Shown one piece after another: positions 26,039 to 38,098 of a stretch of 64,000 nt of DNA. Every line of letters begins with the position of its first letter. Within the stretch, counting starts at the first letter, position 1. Position numbers and translations under genes: made by a program. Source of the DNA: Ectocarpus siliculosus (taxonomy: Eukaryota; Sar; Phaeophyceae; Ectocarpales; Ectocarpaceae); contig FN648647.1 in the NCBI GenBank assembly GCA_000310025.1, positions 30,859 to 94,858 of the forward strand, given 5' to 3'. The notes under the pieces are model-generated. The model saw only the letters and a list, made by a program, of their open reading frames with translations. It was not told the DNA's origin and ran no database searches.

Positions 26039-26678
26039 AGTCACGCTGCTGCTGTTGTGTGTTGGTCAGCATCCGAGACGAACATGCTGTGTCCTCGCGC
26101 GTTGGCAGGGGAGCCCACTATGTGTGGTGTGCCAGCGTGCATGCTCTCTCTCTCGTGCATGTTTGGCGACTGCGTCCAAACGACTGTTTTTGCCCTCATC
26201 CGAGTGTTGTATGACCAACCGTTGGGAACTTCGGTTGCGGTTCGCCTAAGCTTTCGGTTTTCATGATCGTTTTTCGGCACGTTTCAGAATGTTCAATGTT
26301 CGGCCGCGATTCCGACGGGACGGGGAGTGCAGCTTGCCGGAGTTTCAGTTGAAAAATCATTCTCTCTCTTGAGGGATCCTGCTGTTGTATGCATAGTTGA
26401 ACCCAGTCACATCGCGGGTTCTGCGATGTTTCCGGACTAACTCTTGGTCTGGGAGTGCAGTGATATGCAGTTGTGGTGACGAAGTCGACATGTTCCAAGT
26501 ACGCACTATGGTGGGTAGCTTCTTTTCTATGGATACCAGCATTTTCGATGCCATACACGGAGCCTGCTCTTCTCGCCATCACTCAAGTAGCCGTGCCGAA
26601 TGCCCCACCACTGCGAGGAGCGTTCCCTCCACGACCGACAGCACCCTGCCGCACCCACGCATGCCCGTCGTTTCGCAG

Positions 26679-29600
26679 GAGCAAGAGCTGAGGGAGCTAC
26701 TAGAGGCAGCCGTCAACCAATCAACGTCGTCGTCGTCCATGCCGGAAGGCGCCGACGTCGACATGCCGGACAGTCCGGTGTCAGGATCACGGCAGTTGGC
26801 GACGGCGAACGCCGCCGACACCTTAACCGCCGCCGACAAAGGTCAACATAGCGGCGACGCCCTCACGGCAGATCCAGCTGGGGGTGGGGGCGGTGGCGGT
26901 GGCGGTGGCGGTGCGGCGGCGGGGTCGTATTCACACCCAGTGGTAGAGCTGTATAGATCCATCGGCCAACCGCTAGATCAGGCGAGCTTCGAAGAGCTCA
27001 AGCGCAGGGTAAAGAGCACCATGGGGAAGGTGGGTGGCGAGGGCCTGGCTTGTGTTGCTGTTGGGGAGTGACCTGTCGGTGGGGGGTGTATGCTTACGTG
27101 TGCGCGTTTCTTCGTGATAGCCAAGGGAGATCCCGCGTGTGTATCGAATGCCGGCCTCAGGCAAAAGCCACGTCGAGCACACAGCCGTGGGTTATTTCTT
27201 GCTGTTCCGACCCCTACATCTTCAATGGGATAGGTACGTTGGGAGGGGGGCAATCAATATCCTCCACGGCACGAGTGTTTGCAAGCCCAGGCACGGGTTC
27301 TACCTCCCGCAGCCCTTCTCGTCTTTCGAAGCTTTGCCGCCGACGTTGTTCATAACGGCGCTTCCACCCGGTCGATCTTAATATTTGACTATTTCTTGAA
27401 AACCCACGAGAGCGCACCCGGCTGTTTCACACGCGAGACACGTTGGACCAGGTGGTGGTGCGCAGCAAGAAATCAGCTCGTTGTTTGTTGCGCGGAGCAG
27501 CCAGCGGTTGGAGCTTTTGTCTCCACCAGCACACCTGACGGAGACTACCTCCGCACACCTTCTCTCGAACTACACAAAATTACTCCACAAACAGTCTAAT
27601 TTTTCAAGGCGAAGCAGGCGATACGGCAGTTGCTCAAGCAGATTCTTTCAGGTGGTAGGAGCCCTGACTGCTGTAGCCGGTATACCCGCTGAGGACGTGA
27701 TGCAGCAGCGAAACCCGCGCTGGCTGGCATGCCCAGATCTGTTGTTGGCGGGGCCGCCTGGTGGAGGGTTGCAGCCGCGGGCCGAAGAGTCCGCAGATCC
27801 GAGTCCATACGTGTATCGTCGTACTCCATCTACTTTGCTGCTATTTCATGCCGTCGTCACAGGCAGACTCAGTCTCCGGGTGCACATACATCAGTAGCAC
27901 ATTTTGGCTGCCATGGACGACCCGCCGCAGTGCGGGGGATAGGGGGTTGTGGTGGCGAGTACAGCAGTGGCGTGCGTTGTGGTTAGAGTCCAGATTTGCG
28001 GAGTTTTTGGACCTCGATGCAGCCTCTTGAACGACGTCACAGCAGCCCCATCAGCAGACCTTAGCGTGCGTTGTCGCTGGTTCATGGCGTCCTCCCTCTA
28101 CCGAGATAAAAGGGTTTTGAGGTCGAGGTCCCTACGGCCGGCCGGACGGACGTTTTGGCTCTTGTCCCTCATTTTCTAGACTAGGACCCAATTGCCACCT
28201 ATGTACTCCGACTATCTTGGATTTATTTAGACTAGAAAATAGGTCCCGATTGCCACCCTTGTCGCGAACACGTGAAATGTTGTTTGACCCCTGAAAATGT
28301 TTGCGTCCTCTCATTCGTGCCCAGGATGGTGCGGGGGCGAGTTCAATGTCGGAGCTAGAGGATTTCGTGGGCGACTTGAATCGCTCCAGCGAGGGCGTAC
28401 TCGAGGGGGGGACGCAGAAGGACAGCCCCTTGCCTCCACCGCCAGCGGCGGCAATGGAGGAGGAGGAGGAAGAGGAGGAGCAGGAGGAGGTCTTGTCGGT
28501 GGGGGAAGATTGTGATGCGATGGAAGGCGTGGAGCAAGGGGGAGGAGGAGGAGGAGGGTTCGAGGATAGCGGGATCGCCGAACAGCAGCAGTGTTGCGAC
28601 GCTGCGGGTGAGGGAGGTCTTATTTTGTTTACAGCCGTGGGGGTGGGGTGGTCGCTGTATTCGGCGGCATAGTGCTAAGGCTGGCCGTATATGTACCTGG
28701 CACCCAGCACTCTTGAGAGTTTCGCGTGTGTGCACGCATATCTTTTGCGTGTTTTGCAAAACCGCTGCTGCTGCTGTGCTACAGCGGTTAACCCCCGCAC
28801 TCGGGCAATTCTGGAAACGATCCTCGAAAAACTCATAAACCACTGGTGAGCCCGGTTAAGAATGTACTTAAACCTAATTATATATAGCGGCCATCTGTAG
28901 CCCACAAGAGGAACTAAGAACCCATACACTATGGTAGCGGGCGTTTGTAGCACATTCAAAGCCTCGACCAAAACAAGAGGTACCTAAGCGCGGGCGCTTA
29001 CTACGAATTTTCCAGCAGGACCGCCGGCGGGCGCGGCCCCCTCCGCTCCGGGGTCTCTCTCGGAAGTCATCCTCAAGTTCACCACGGTCGCCGACGGGAA
29101 CGAGGCGTCTAGCTTCACGGTGAAGAGGGGAGGGGCGACCGTGGGGCGTGGGTCCTGCAACGACATCTGCATCCCGAACGACTCGTGTATGGGCGAGTCG
29201 GAGCACGCGAGCATTGTGTGGCGGGAGGGCGCGTTCCACGTTGAGGATAGGGGCCTCCCGTACGGGGCGTCTGTGCGGATCGGAACGGGGAGGGGGGTGC
29301 GAGACTGGCCCCTTGACCAGGGGGCTATGTTCTCGGCGGGCAACAGCGTTTTCCATACCACGTGAGAGCTGTTGGTGGTAGTGTATTTTCGTCTTCCGTA
29401 TGATGTATTATCTTTCATACCGAGGCAACCGCGTCTTCCATACCACGTGAGAGCTGTTGGTGTTGTAGGGTAGTGGTGTATTTTCGGTTGCATGGTGCAT
29501 GTTTATATCTTGTACACGAAGGTGATTGGTGTATTGTGTTTTGTGTTTTGTGTTTTCGGTATTTTCGTCTTCCGTGTGATGTATTCTCTTTCATCCCGAG

Positions 29601-32600
29601 GTACACCGCGTCTTCCATACCGCGTGAGAGGTGTTGGTGTTGTAGTGGTAGCGTATTTCCGGTTTTGCATGTTGCATGTTTATATCTTGTACACGAAGGT
29701 GATTGGTGTTTTGTGTTTTTTTGTATTTTCGCATTCCGTGTGATGTATCTCTGTTGTACCAAGGGGGGAAGTTTTCGTTTGCTTGTTGTGGCGGGCTTGG
29801 CACAGCAGGAACAAGTGGGAATGAATATCATTTGATTTCGGCCACCCTCTTCGTCGTGGGCGTACACAGTCGAGCTTTGAACATCGATGTCGGGGGTGCG
29901 GTATCTTGTGCAACCTACGGTGCGAGAACTTATCCTGGATACGTATAGTCGGTGTGTCCAAGTGTTTGCTGCCATGTCCTGATCTCCCTCCCACCTTTTG
30001 TCCCAAATGTTGCAGGGAGATCGACGAGGATAAGGGCATGCTGCTGGAGATAGTTGCCGGTCCCCTGAAGGGGCAAAAGCGGCGAGTTCAGAAGGATGGT
30101 GCCAACATCGGCCGCGCCACAGAAAGCACCATCAGGTATGTATTGGTTGGCGTATCCTGTTCGCAGCGCGTCGGCACGTGTAGCATGTGATGGGGGAAGA
30201 CTACTCTGTTTTCCGTGCTCGTTGTTGTTTGCTAGACTGATGTCAGTAGTACTTTTTGTTGATGTGGTGCAGTGTGTACCGTTTTTTGTCCTGCTCGTCT
30301 GCTCTCTCTTCCATTGGTTGTCATACCCCCCTCCCTCTAGGTCAATGGTCAAACGACTACGGCATGCACGACTATGAGTAACCCCCCCCCACACACACAC
30401 ACACCCTGAACGCGCTGTAATCTCGTTTCTCCCCACCGCACACGACTCGACAGCATCGCCGACCGAGAGCTTTCGCGAAACCACAGCACCATTGAGTGCG
30501 ATGACAACAGCCAAAGCCTTAGCTCCTTCGGGTGGGCAAGCAGCGGCGACGGCGGCGCCGATGCCGGAGGAGGAGACGACCGCCACTCGGCTGACGCGAA
30601 GAAGGACGGTACGCTAGACCTCTCCACCGCGGAGAGCGTTGACGGCAGCAGCGGGCAGGGAGAGGCCGGAGGGGGGCGGATGGAGTACTACCTCTGCGAC
30701 GTGGGCAGCACCAACGGGACTTACGTACAGGTTCGAGCGATTTTTTCGTTTCGTGGAAGTTGAGATGGGTGACGAAAAGACCCCGTGTTAGGTTTTTTCT
30801 CCCGTGTAGTCGTTGCTTGTGATTTTTTTGGGGAATGGACAAAAGTAGGTATACCCATGCCATTCCCAGACAAAGTGGGTACTCGAAAATCCAGCTCGCG
30901 CGCACTCCATAGGCGACCCCCAAACGACTCAAAACCCCATTCTGACACCTGGGCGACACAGCCAGGGATTTTGTTTTCGTGTCGATACATGCATGGGCAA
31001 GAGTGCCCCCCCGGAGTGGACTCATGGAAGCGCACCAGTGTCTTCGAGGGGAGATACATTAGATGAAATTGCAGTTCGGAAATCTGACAGCCAACACTTC
31101 TGACTCAAGACGTCAGCGAGAAAAAACTTTACAATCTGTACGCAGTCACTGTGCATTAAATGGAGTTGTGGGCTGGCGGGTGCATTTGCTGGAGCTGACG
31201 ATATTGCAGACATGTTTTGTCTCACCTCCTCGTTGGAACGTTTATTATTTTGTCCCCCTTACCCCTCTTGCCTCTATGGAACACCCGCGTTATTATTGTC
31301 GTTGGCAGCTGGTGGGACCGTATGCGAATAGCCGGCGCTTGGAGCTGAGCGATCACATCCTGATCGGTCGCACGGGTTTCAGCATCAACCGCTACGACTG
31401 GGGCGTTTGGGAGGACCGGGGCGCGCGGAGATCGATGGAGGACAAAAGCGTCGTCATTCAGGTGATGATTCGACCGAGGCGCGGCAGCAGTATCGCCTTG
31501 TGGGCAACTACGAACGCCTCGGTACATTGGGTATCAGCTCGGAGGGGGGAGGGGGGGGGGGGAGGGGGGGGGCAGCAAAAAAACGTCTCTGTATTTTGGG
31601 ACAATTGCAGCATCTCCTTCAACACGGGTTGAGTGGGAATGGTGGAATAACGTGGGGGAAAAAACTCTCTGAATACAACCGCGGTCTCTTGGTCCGTCTC
31701 CGACCCCTCCTTATCCTCCCCTACGCTCATCCGGGGGCCGCAGGAAATGGGGGGGGAGTCCCTCACGTCGCTCGGCCTGGGACCCCAGAAGTTCCTCGCC
31801 GTGGACGACGGAAACGGGGGAGGGGAGGCGAGCACCTTCCTGTGGCAGCGGCTGCACGTGGCGATAGCGGAAGCGCTGGAGGACTCTACCTCACGTATCG
31901 AGGAAGCTCTGCAGCAGGACCGCGCCGCCGAGCGCCTGGCCACGTTCGGCAGCAGCGGCGGCGGCGGGCAAGCCACGCGCTGCGACGACTGGGACGGGGA
32001 CGCGACCACGCCGGCGGGAGGAGGCTGGACGCCCTCCGCCGTGTTTTCGAGCAGCAACGGCGGCCCGACACCGCCGAACCCGAGCGTGGAGTCCTTGCTT
32101 CACGCGTTGGCGATGGCGGCGTCGTCAGGCGCTGGGTCGGAGGACGAGCCGCGGTCTGGGGAAGGCGTCGCGGGGCGTAGCGAGTTGCGGTGGGGCTATG
32201 ATACGGCGCCGGCTTGCATGGATTCGGGCGAGAGCTCTCCGCGCAGACCTCCGGTGTTGTCCACGGCGCCTAGCCTCCCTCCCGAGTGGCTCTTCGGGGC
32301 GAGGGAGGTGGTTGCAAACGCCGCCTGTAGCGATGAGGCCGCCGCCGCCGCTGCCGCCCCCACGGGGGTAGAGGAGGAGGGTCCGCAACACGACGCTCCG
32401 CCGAGAAGCGGTGCGGCTTCGGACACCGGCTCTGACGGCGAGGCTGCCGCCGCGGCCGGCGGCGACGCCGCTAGCGGAGTGTGCACGGAGACGGCCGGCG
32501 GCAGGCAGGCGGAGGATCCCCGGCGGCAAGAAGCGGATGGCGGGGCGGGTGGCGAAGAAGAAACGTTCGGGGTGGCTTCGAAGCCCCCGCTGCCCTCCGG

Positions 32601-35600
32601 GAGCGGGAGACAAAGCGGCTCGCAGAGCCCGGGGGGCGGGCCCTCGAGGCCGCTGGCATCGGCGGGGCTGCCGGCGGAAGGAGGGGGCGGAGCCGTCGCC
32701 CGCGAGGGCATGGCTAAGCAGAAAGCGCCGACGGCTGTAGACAGGTGAGGCGGCGGCGGCGGCAGGGGGGGGGGCGGTAGGTGGGGCCGGGCGAAAATCA
32801 GCTTGCGGCTTGCGATTGACCGAGTGGCGACGACCACCCTGGCGGGAGGCCGCGTGGGCGTATGTTGCCGTCGCCGTTTGCAAGCAGTGACTTGTTGTCA
32901 AGCGTGTTGTGCTGCTGTCACGTGGCGATCACGAGCCAGATGGTCGAGGCGTTATTGGATTGTGCGGCCTTGCTTGTTTTGCGACCCGTGAAGCGTACGC
33001 GCTGGCATTTGGGGTCACAAAACTGGTACCTTTTGCGGCGGCGGCCTCGCCTACGTGGGAATAATGCAGTTGATGTTCACACTAAAATTGAGACAATTGG
33101 GCAAAGAAACACAGCTATTTAGCTCAGCCGAGAGTCCTCCTCTAACCTCTACTTGGAAGTTAGAGGTTACACGATGGTGGCGACCAAAATACTCAAGAAA
33201 TTGGACCTCGACCCGATACTGACCTTTCGTATCTCCGGGCCCCCTGCTGCTGCATCTGTTGCCTTGAAACTCCCTAACTCAAGTTTCTTACCTCCTGGCC
33301 CGTTACTGTTGTGGTATTTGTTACCTGTCATGGTCCTTGACTTAACCTTGTCGTCGTCGTTTCCCGCGCGACAACCCCCTCCCCCCCCCCGGTGTTGTGT
33401 GCTCTATTATAGGGTGATCGAGGACGTGGTGACCGCAGCCTTCTTGGCCACGGATGAGGAGTTTCTGACGACCGCCAGCAAGCCCTCGAGCGGCAGCACC
33501 GCCACGACTGCGATGGTGCTGGGCGATCGGTTCTACGGCTTCAACGTCGGGGACAGCCGAACCATCTTGTGCCGCGCCGGCCGTGCGGAGGTCGTGTCCA
33601 AGGTGCGAGGAGCCGGGATTGGGGGCTTAGGCGGCGCACTAGACGATGCTGGAGGAATCAATGTCGGAAGAACCGAAAACTGAAGTTTGCACTGCTGTTG
33701 GCCAGGCAATAAACGAGAATGATTTCGATTTTTTCTGATAGAAACCTTACGTTTTTCGAAGTCAGAGAGATTAAAATCGATCTATGCGGAAACTCACGCA
33801 AGGCGTTATTCTTGGTGTTGGATAACATCTTCTACCAATAAGAACTCATGCTTTTTTGGTATTCGAACCTCGTCATTGTAGACTGCATGATTGGCGACAG
33901 GCAGTTTTTCCGGGAGAGCATCTCCTGGGGTTGAGGGCGACAGCATTGGCGTTTGCTCTCCTTTTACCAGTTTCGTTTGGTGTTTCCACGTCTCAACGCG
34001 TCAGGAGAGGTGGAAACAATATCGTTTCGTCTGCCACGGGTCAGCCCCCCGCACCCTTTGGTCCATAACACCATGTCGTCTCCGGCAACGCGGTGGAAAC
34101 CCTCTTCCGTTTTTCACCGGGTCTGGCACGTGCTGTGTCGTGTTTAATAATTGTGTTGTCTGTTGGCAGGACCACAAACCTTCACGCGAGGACGAGACGG
34201 AGCGGATCAAGCGCGCCGGGGGAATGGTGATCCAAAGGCGGGTCATGGGCGAGCTGGCGGTGTCCCGTGCGTTCGGCGACCGAGCGTTCAAGGTCGGCAT
34301 TAAGGTGCGGCTCAACACGGTTGCAGCGACTAGCGGAGGAAACGGCAGCATTGGTCTAGAGGATTGAATCCAAGGTGCCTTGTGGTTTCGGTTAGTGTCA
34401 AGGTTTTCTTTATTTCGAGGGAACATGGTAACGCGGACACACCCGCGTGTAATAATCAGGAACGTTACTCGGAACGTTGGAGACATGTGTTCCCCGTCTG
34501 TTTGGATCATCATGCAGGACAGAACACTTGGGCGATCTCCGCTGGCGTGTCCGGCTACGCACCCGTGCTTAAGTAGTCTCCGACCCGTTTCTGCAGCCAG
34601 TTGCGAGCATGGACCCGCATGACCGCTCGAACCTTTTTGACCGACTCGCTCCGACGGCGTTTACAAAATCTCACCATCACTACAGTAGTACTGCTGTAGC
34701 GGTGTGAGCATCAGGTCTCAAGTCTAGTATTGCTCGTTTCAGCCATCTGGCGGTCCGCCTCTTGTTATTTGCTCCTCTTCACGCGCGCTTCTTTTTGCCT
34801 GGACTCTTACCGCTGTTTTTTTTTTGTCATGCTGCTCTTCCAGGCGATTTTGAGGGAGGACAGTGGACACCAGCATGGTTCCGACCTTGACGATGACCTG
34901 GGTAAGTCCTACTAGTAAATTGCACGTGCAGACAAGACCTTTTTTTCAGGGTTTTTCTTCATGGACTTGATGAATTGAATAATAGAGCAGTGGTGGGCCC
35001 GGTTTCGCGGTCCCTAGTGTCACGACGAAATGTGGCCGCTATTCAAGGCAGGTCGCTAAACCGAACAAACAATTGTAACAAATGTATAGTAGTTTTACTA
35101 CCGGGGTGCGGCGGTGCCACGTGATTTTGTGGTCGCGAAAAGGGTATGCCTCTAAACAGGGGGTCGCAAAACCGAGACCCCTACCGTACAGCAGTGGTGG
35201 GCGGGCGTTCAGTGCGCAGTGTGGAGGTAGGACAACGGCCTCGCGTATGATATGGCGACAGCCCACTTTCGAGCAAAGGATACGTTTTTTGTAACAACTC
35301 AGCAGTGCCGCTGATATGTCAGCACAGCAGCAAGGAGTTCGTGAAGCATGACCTTCGATCCGGGGCAAGACGCCTATTCTGTGCTTGCTGCATCTCTCAC
35401 ACGTAACTTGGGCAGGAGAGGTCCGTAGGTCAGCATGATAGTTCATAGTTGCTTGTTTTTTTGTTTGCCGCTGGGGTGCTCCTGGCAAAACGTGAATCCT
35501 CAGCGCTGCATGTATAGCTCACGCAAAGCGCGTGGCGCCAGCCACAGCAAAATAAAATACACCCTCGATGCACGTACGGCCTTTGTCACGGCACGTCGTT

Positions 35601-36661
35601 CAGATGAAGATGATGACGAAGACGATGGCTTGAACCACACGGCGCCACCAACGGGGTCCCCGACCAATGGCGGCGACGCCGCCGAAGCTCTCGCGGCAGA
35701 TCATAACAGCCGGACGATGGGGAGAGGGTCGTCCAGCGGCCAGCTGCTGCCGCCGCCGCCGCCGCCGGGGNNNNNNNNNNNNNNNNNNNNNNNNNNNNNN
35801 NNNNNNNNNNNNNNNNNNNNNNNNNNNNNNNNNNNNNNNNNNNNNNNNNNNNNNNNNNNNNNNNNNNNNNAAGCCCGTGAAGGACCCCACGGGGGCTTTC
35901 ATCACCGCGGAGCCGGAGATGCTGTCGTGCCGGATCACGCCGGAGGAGGAGTTCGTGCTCCTGGCGTGGGACGGGTTGTTGGATGTGTTCACCAGGGAGG
36001 AGGTATGTATGGGTGTGGCTTTGGTTGTCCCGGGAAGGCCCCTGGGGAGATGGGGGTGCGTTACCCCGGGTTTTCCCGCATTTTTTTTCGGGAGACACAA
36101 CATTTTTTTCTTTTTTTTCACGTGGGACAGGGATGCGTTCCCCCCCTTCGGCAGTTGTTCCGGGAGACGGGCCCACGTTTTTTTTTTTTTTTGTCCCCCG
36201 CGGGGGGGGGGGGGGGGGTCATGCTTGGTGGGGGTCCTTGTTTGAATGGAGGGTGGAAGGTTATTTCGACTCTACATGAGACAAAACACGGTCTCGTGGT
36301 CTGGAATTTCTCCACCCAGCTCGCCCACTTGGAAACAGGACGTGGTCGACTTGAGATTAGCCTTCCGTGTGACTGTCGCCATTCTTGTCTAGCAGTGGGT
36401 TGGTTGGTCCCCATCTTGAAGGTGTGTGGTAGTACCTTTTGTGTTCCTCCCTCACTGGACCTGGAAGGCGGACAGCGTACGAACGACGCTTGCATGTTGT
36501 TTCTGTGCTCGTTTCAGGTGGTCAGGATCGTGCGGAAAGAGCTGCGCATGCACGGTGACACCCAGCGTGTGTGCGAGACGCTAGTGCGCAAGGCAATCAA
36601 CGAGCGGTACACGCAAGACAACGTGTCCGTGGTTCTGGTGGTGCTCAAGAAATTTTGGTGA
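26679..36661 (+). CDS. Protein with two FHA domains fused to a PP2C-type Ser/Thr phosphatase
   Basis: Main exons: 26679-27029, 28325-28607, 29019-29361, 30016-30135, 30454-30730, 31309-31461, 31744-32744, 33413-33602, 34170-34304, 34844-34901, 35604-35770 (into the gap), 35871-36002 and 36518-36661. A small exon near 27609 ([13 protein letters not shown]) is possible; the link across 27.0-28.3 kb is unresolved, so the N end is tentative. FHA1 is degenerate ([18 protein letters not shown], no NG). FHA2 is canonical ([25 protein letters not shown]). PP2C motifs follow in order: RSMED, DDGNGG (usual DGHGG), [44 protein letters not shown] and TQDNVSVV, so the metal-binding Asp residues are present. 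Two long low-complexity insertions interrupt the phosphatase, one after DDGNGG (about 310 residues) and one acidic insert before the gap. The likely role is Mg/Mn-dependent dephosphorylation of pThr-containing partners bound by FHA2, as in plant KAPP-like enzymes (inference). Confidence 0.85.
28820..28978. repeat. Dispersed repeat (family C), copy 1
   Basis: It shares, in inverted orientation, gtgagcccggtt, tatatatagc, ggccat.tgtagc and gcctcgaccaaaac with 53440-53585. It lies in the intron just upstream of the first FHA exon of the PP2C gene. Confidence 0.55.
29340..29760. repeat. Tandem repeat array copying an FHA1 exon end and donor
   Basis: The end of the FHA1 exon with its donor (ccataccacgtgagagctgt) recurs almost exactly at about 29437 and, with two changes, at about 29617. 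Between them longer units repeat (gcatgtttatatcttgtaca; cgtcttccgtgtgatgtat; gtgattggtgt). Only the first donor fits the reading frame; the others are in the intron. Confidence 0.75.
30340..30390 (+). mobile_element. 5'-truncated LINE 3'-end copy with poly-C tail
   Basis: It reads ggtcaatggtcaaacgacta then cggcatgcacgactatgagt and a C run, almost identical to the copy at 48 kb and to the LINE terminus at 62412. It is in sense in the intron before the FHA2 core exon, with the tract about 63 bases upstream of the acceptor at 30453. Confidence 0.7.
35771..35870. other. Assembly gap (100 N)
   Basis: Exactly 100 N sit within the PP2C region, directly after a CCG run coding for poly-Pro. The frames on the two sides do not agree across 100 bases, and [10 protein letters not shown] begins at once after the gap. 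The true missing sequence is therefore of another length and may include an intron. Confidence 0.95.
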
Positions 36662-38098
36662 AGACCCAACAGTTAAACCTTCCAAGCCCGCATGTTGCTT
36701 CTCGTAATATTCCCCAACTTGGGCTTGGAAGCGGCCCAGGAGGACTTGAGACAGTGAAGATAGGATATGCAAAAAATGTGCAAGTGGGGAGGGGGGGCGG
36801 GGGGGGTGTTCTTGTTTTTCAGCCGATGTAATTGCGCTCTTGTCGATGCTTGTGATCACAACACGCCAATTTTTCGTCGGTTAAGTACATTGTGCTTCGT
36901 ACGGGGGTCGGGAGGGGGGGGGGGGAGGCAAGCGGTACGGAGAGGAGTGTGAAGCAGTGGCTCGGCCAGGGGAGAGAGTGTATTTGTGAGATTGGATTTT
37001 TCGTCCGTGGAATTAATCGGCATGTTTTTAAATGGGGGGCTTGGGGGGGCATTAGTCGTACCGCGTGGTACACAACACGGGTGGGCATGCATTGGGATAC
37101 GATCCCGTTGGAGAAGGTGGCGAAGAGGCCACATATGCGTTTGAAGCGGCTCGTGGAGACGGTACGGTCGTAGTCGTTATATGTTGCGGAGGCGGATGTT
37201 TTGCAGGGAGGGGGGGAAGCGTTTCGTCGTTACCCCCTGAGCAAGGGTCGGTCTGAATGGATATATATGTCGAAAGCGTTCCAGCGAGTGCGATATCAAA
37301 ATAGTGTTACAAGATGCGTGGTAGCTCCCCAGTACTTTTCGAGTTGCATGGCCCCATCAGTCGCTCTTACGGGGGTGCCTTGGGCAGCTTGGGCTGCCTA
37401 AGGAAGAAGTGCGAAATGTTTTTTGTGTGTGGGTATTGTTTTATAGCAGAGCGTGTAGCTCTCGTGTTCCCTACTCTGTATTTTGACTCGCAACTTGTTG
37501 CGCTTACGTATGTATCTGCACGAGATAAGTAACGTATGGTCTTGCGTGTCATTCATCATGGATGGGAGGAACGTTTGTCGTGGTATCGAGGATATTTGCG
37601 TGATCCCCTCCCAGACGTCGGTAGTAGCTTCCTGTTCTACCAAAACCATTGACAGGGGTCAACATGTACATCCTTGTCGCCTCTGGAGCTGATGTAGAGC
37701 TCTCTTTAAAGATGGAGCTGTGTAGCCCCAGGCAAGCGTTCTACTTCTAGGAGGGGGAGATCTCCTTGTATTTTTTTCTTGCGTGAGTGTCTACGTGTGT
37801 TAAGTCAGATGGTCCGTGTGTGTAGCCTATTAATAGTCGCTGATGAGCTCTACGTTCGCCCGATGGCACGGGCGGTTTCCTTCCCTGTATCTTCGGAATA
37901 TCTGCGCTTCCCCAAGTCTGCCGAGCGTCGACTCACCGTCAGTCCCTCCAATCCGTGTGCCGGGCAACATGGACAGTAGACGTCGCCGGGATGGGACGTG
38001 TGCGCAGGATCTGTCCTATCCAGCCTCCACACGTCTCTCGGTTACAGTAGCTTAAAAGACTGAGCTCAACCACCGTCTACGAAGTAGCTACAACTAGC
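36662..38098. other. Intergenic stretch between convergent genes
   Basis: It holds the 3' flanks of the FHA-PP2C gene (+) and of the methyltransferase gene (-). Several poly-G tracts are seen (about 36790, 36913 and 37045). No coding or RNA feature is supportable. Confidence 0.5.

Larger units (their letters stand above)
22543..26678. other. Non-coding stretch, perhaps a long first intron
   Basis: No exon with domain or splice support was seen. It holds a three-copy tandem repeat at 23765-23935 and a CTG run at 26007-26037. It is intronic if the exon at 22219 belongs to the FHA-PP2C gene; otherwise it is intergenic plus promoter. An in-frame ATG at 26529 is an alternative start for that gene. 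Confidence 0.4.

Noticed and set aside
35667-36245. Open frame running through the assembly gap
   Set aside because: Continuity is an artefact of 100 placeholder N; only the 3' part ([10 protein letters not shown]...) is PP2C sequence, and the 5' part before the gap belongs to another frame.
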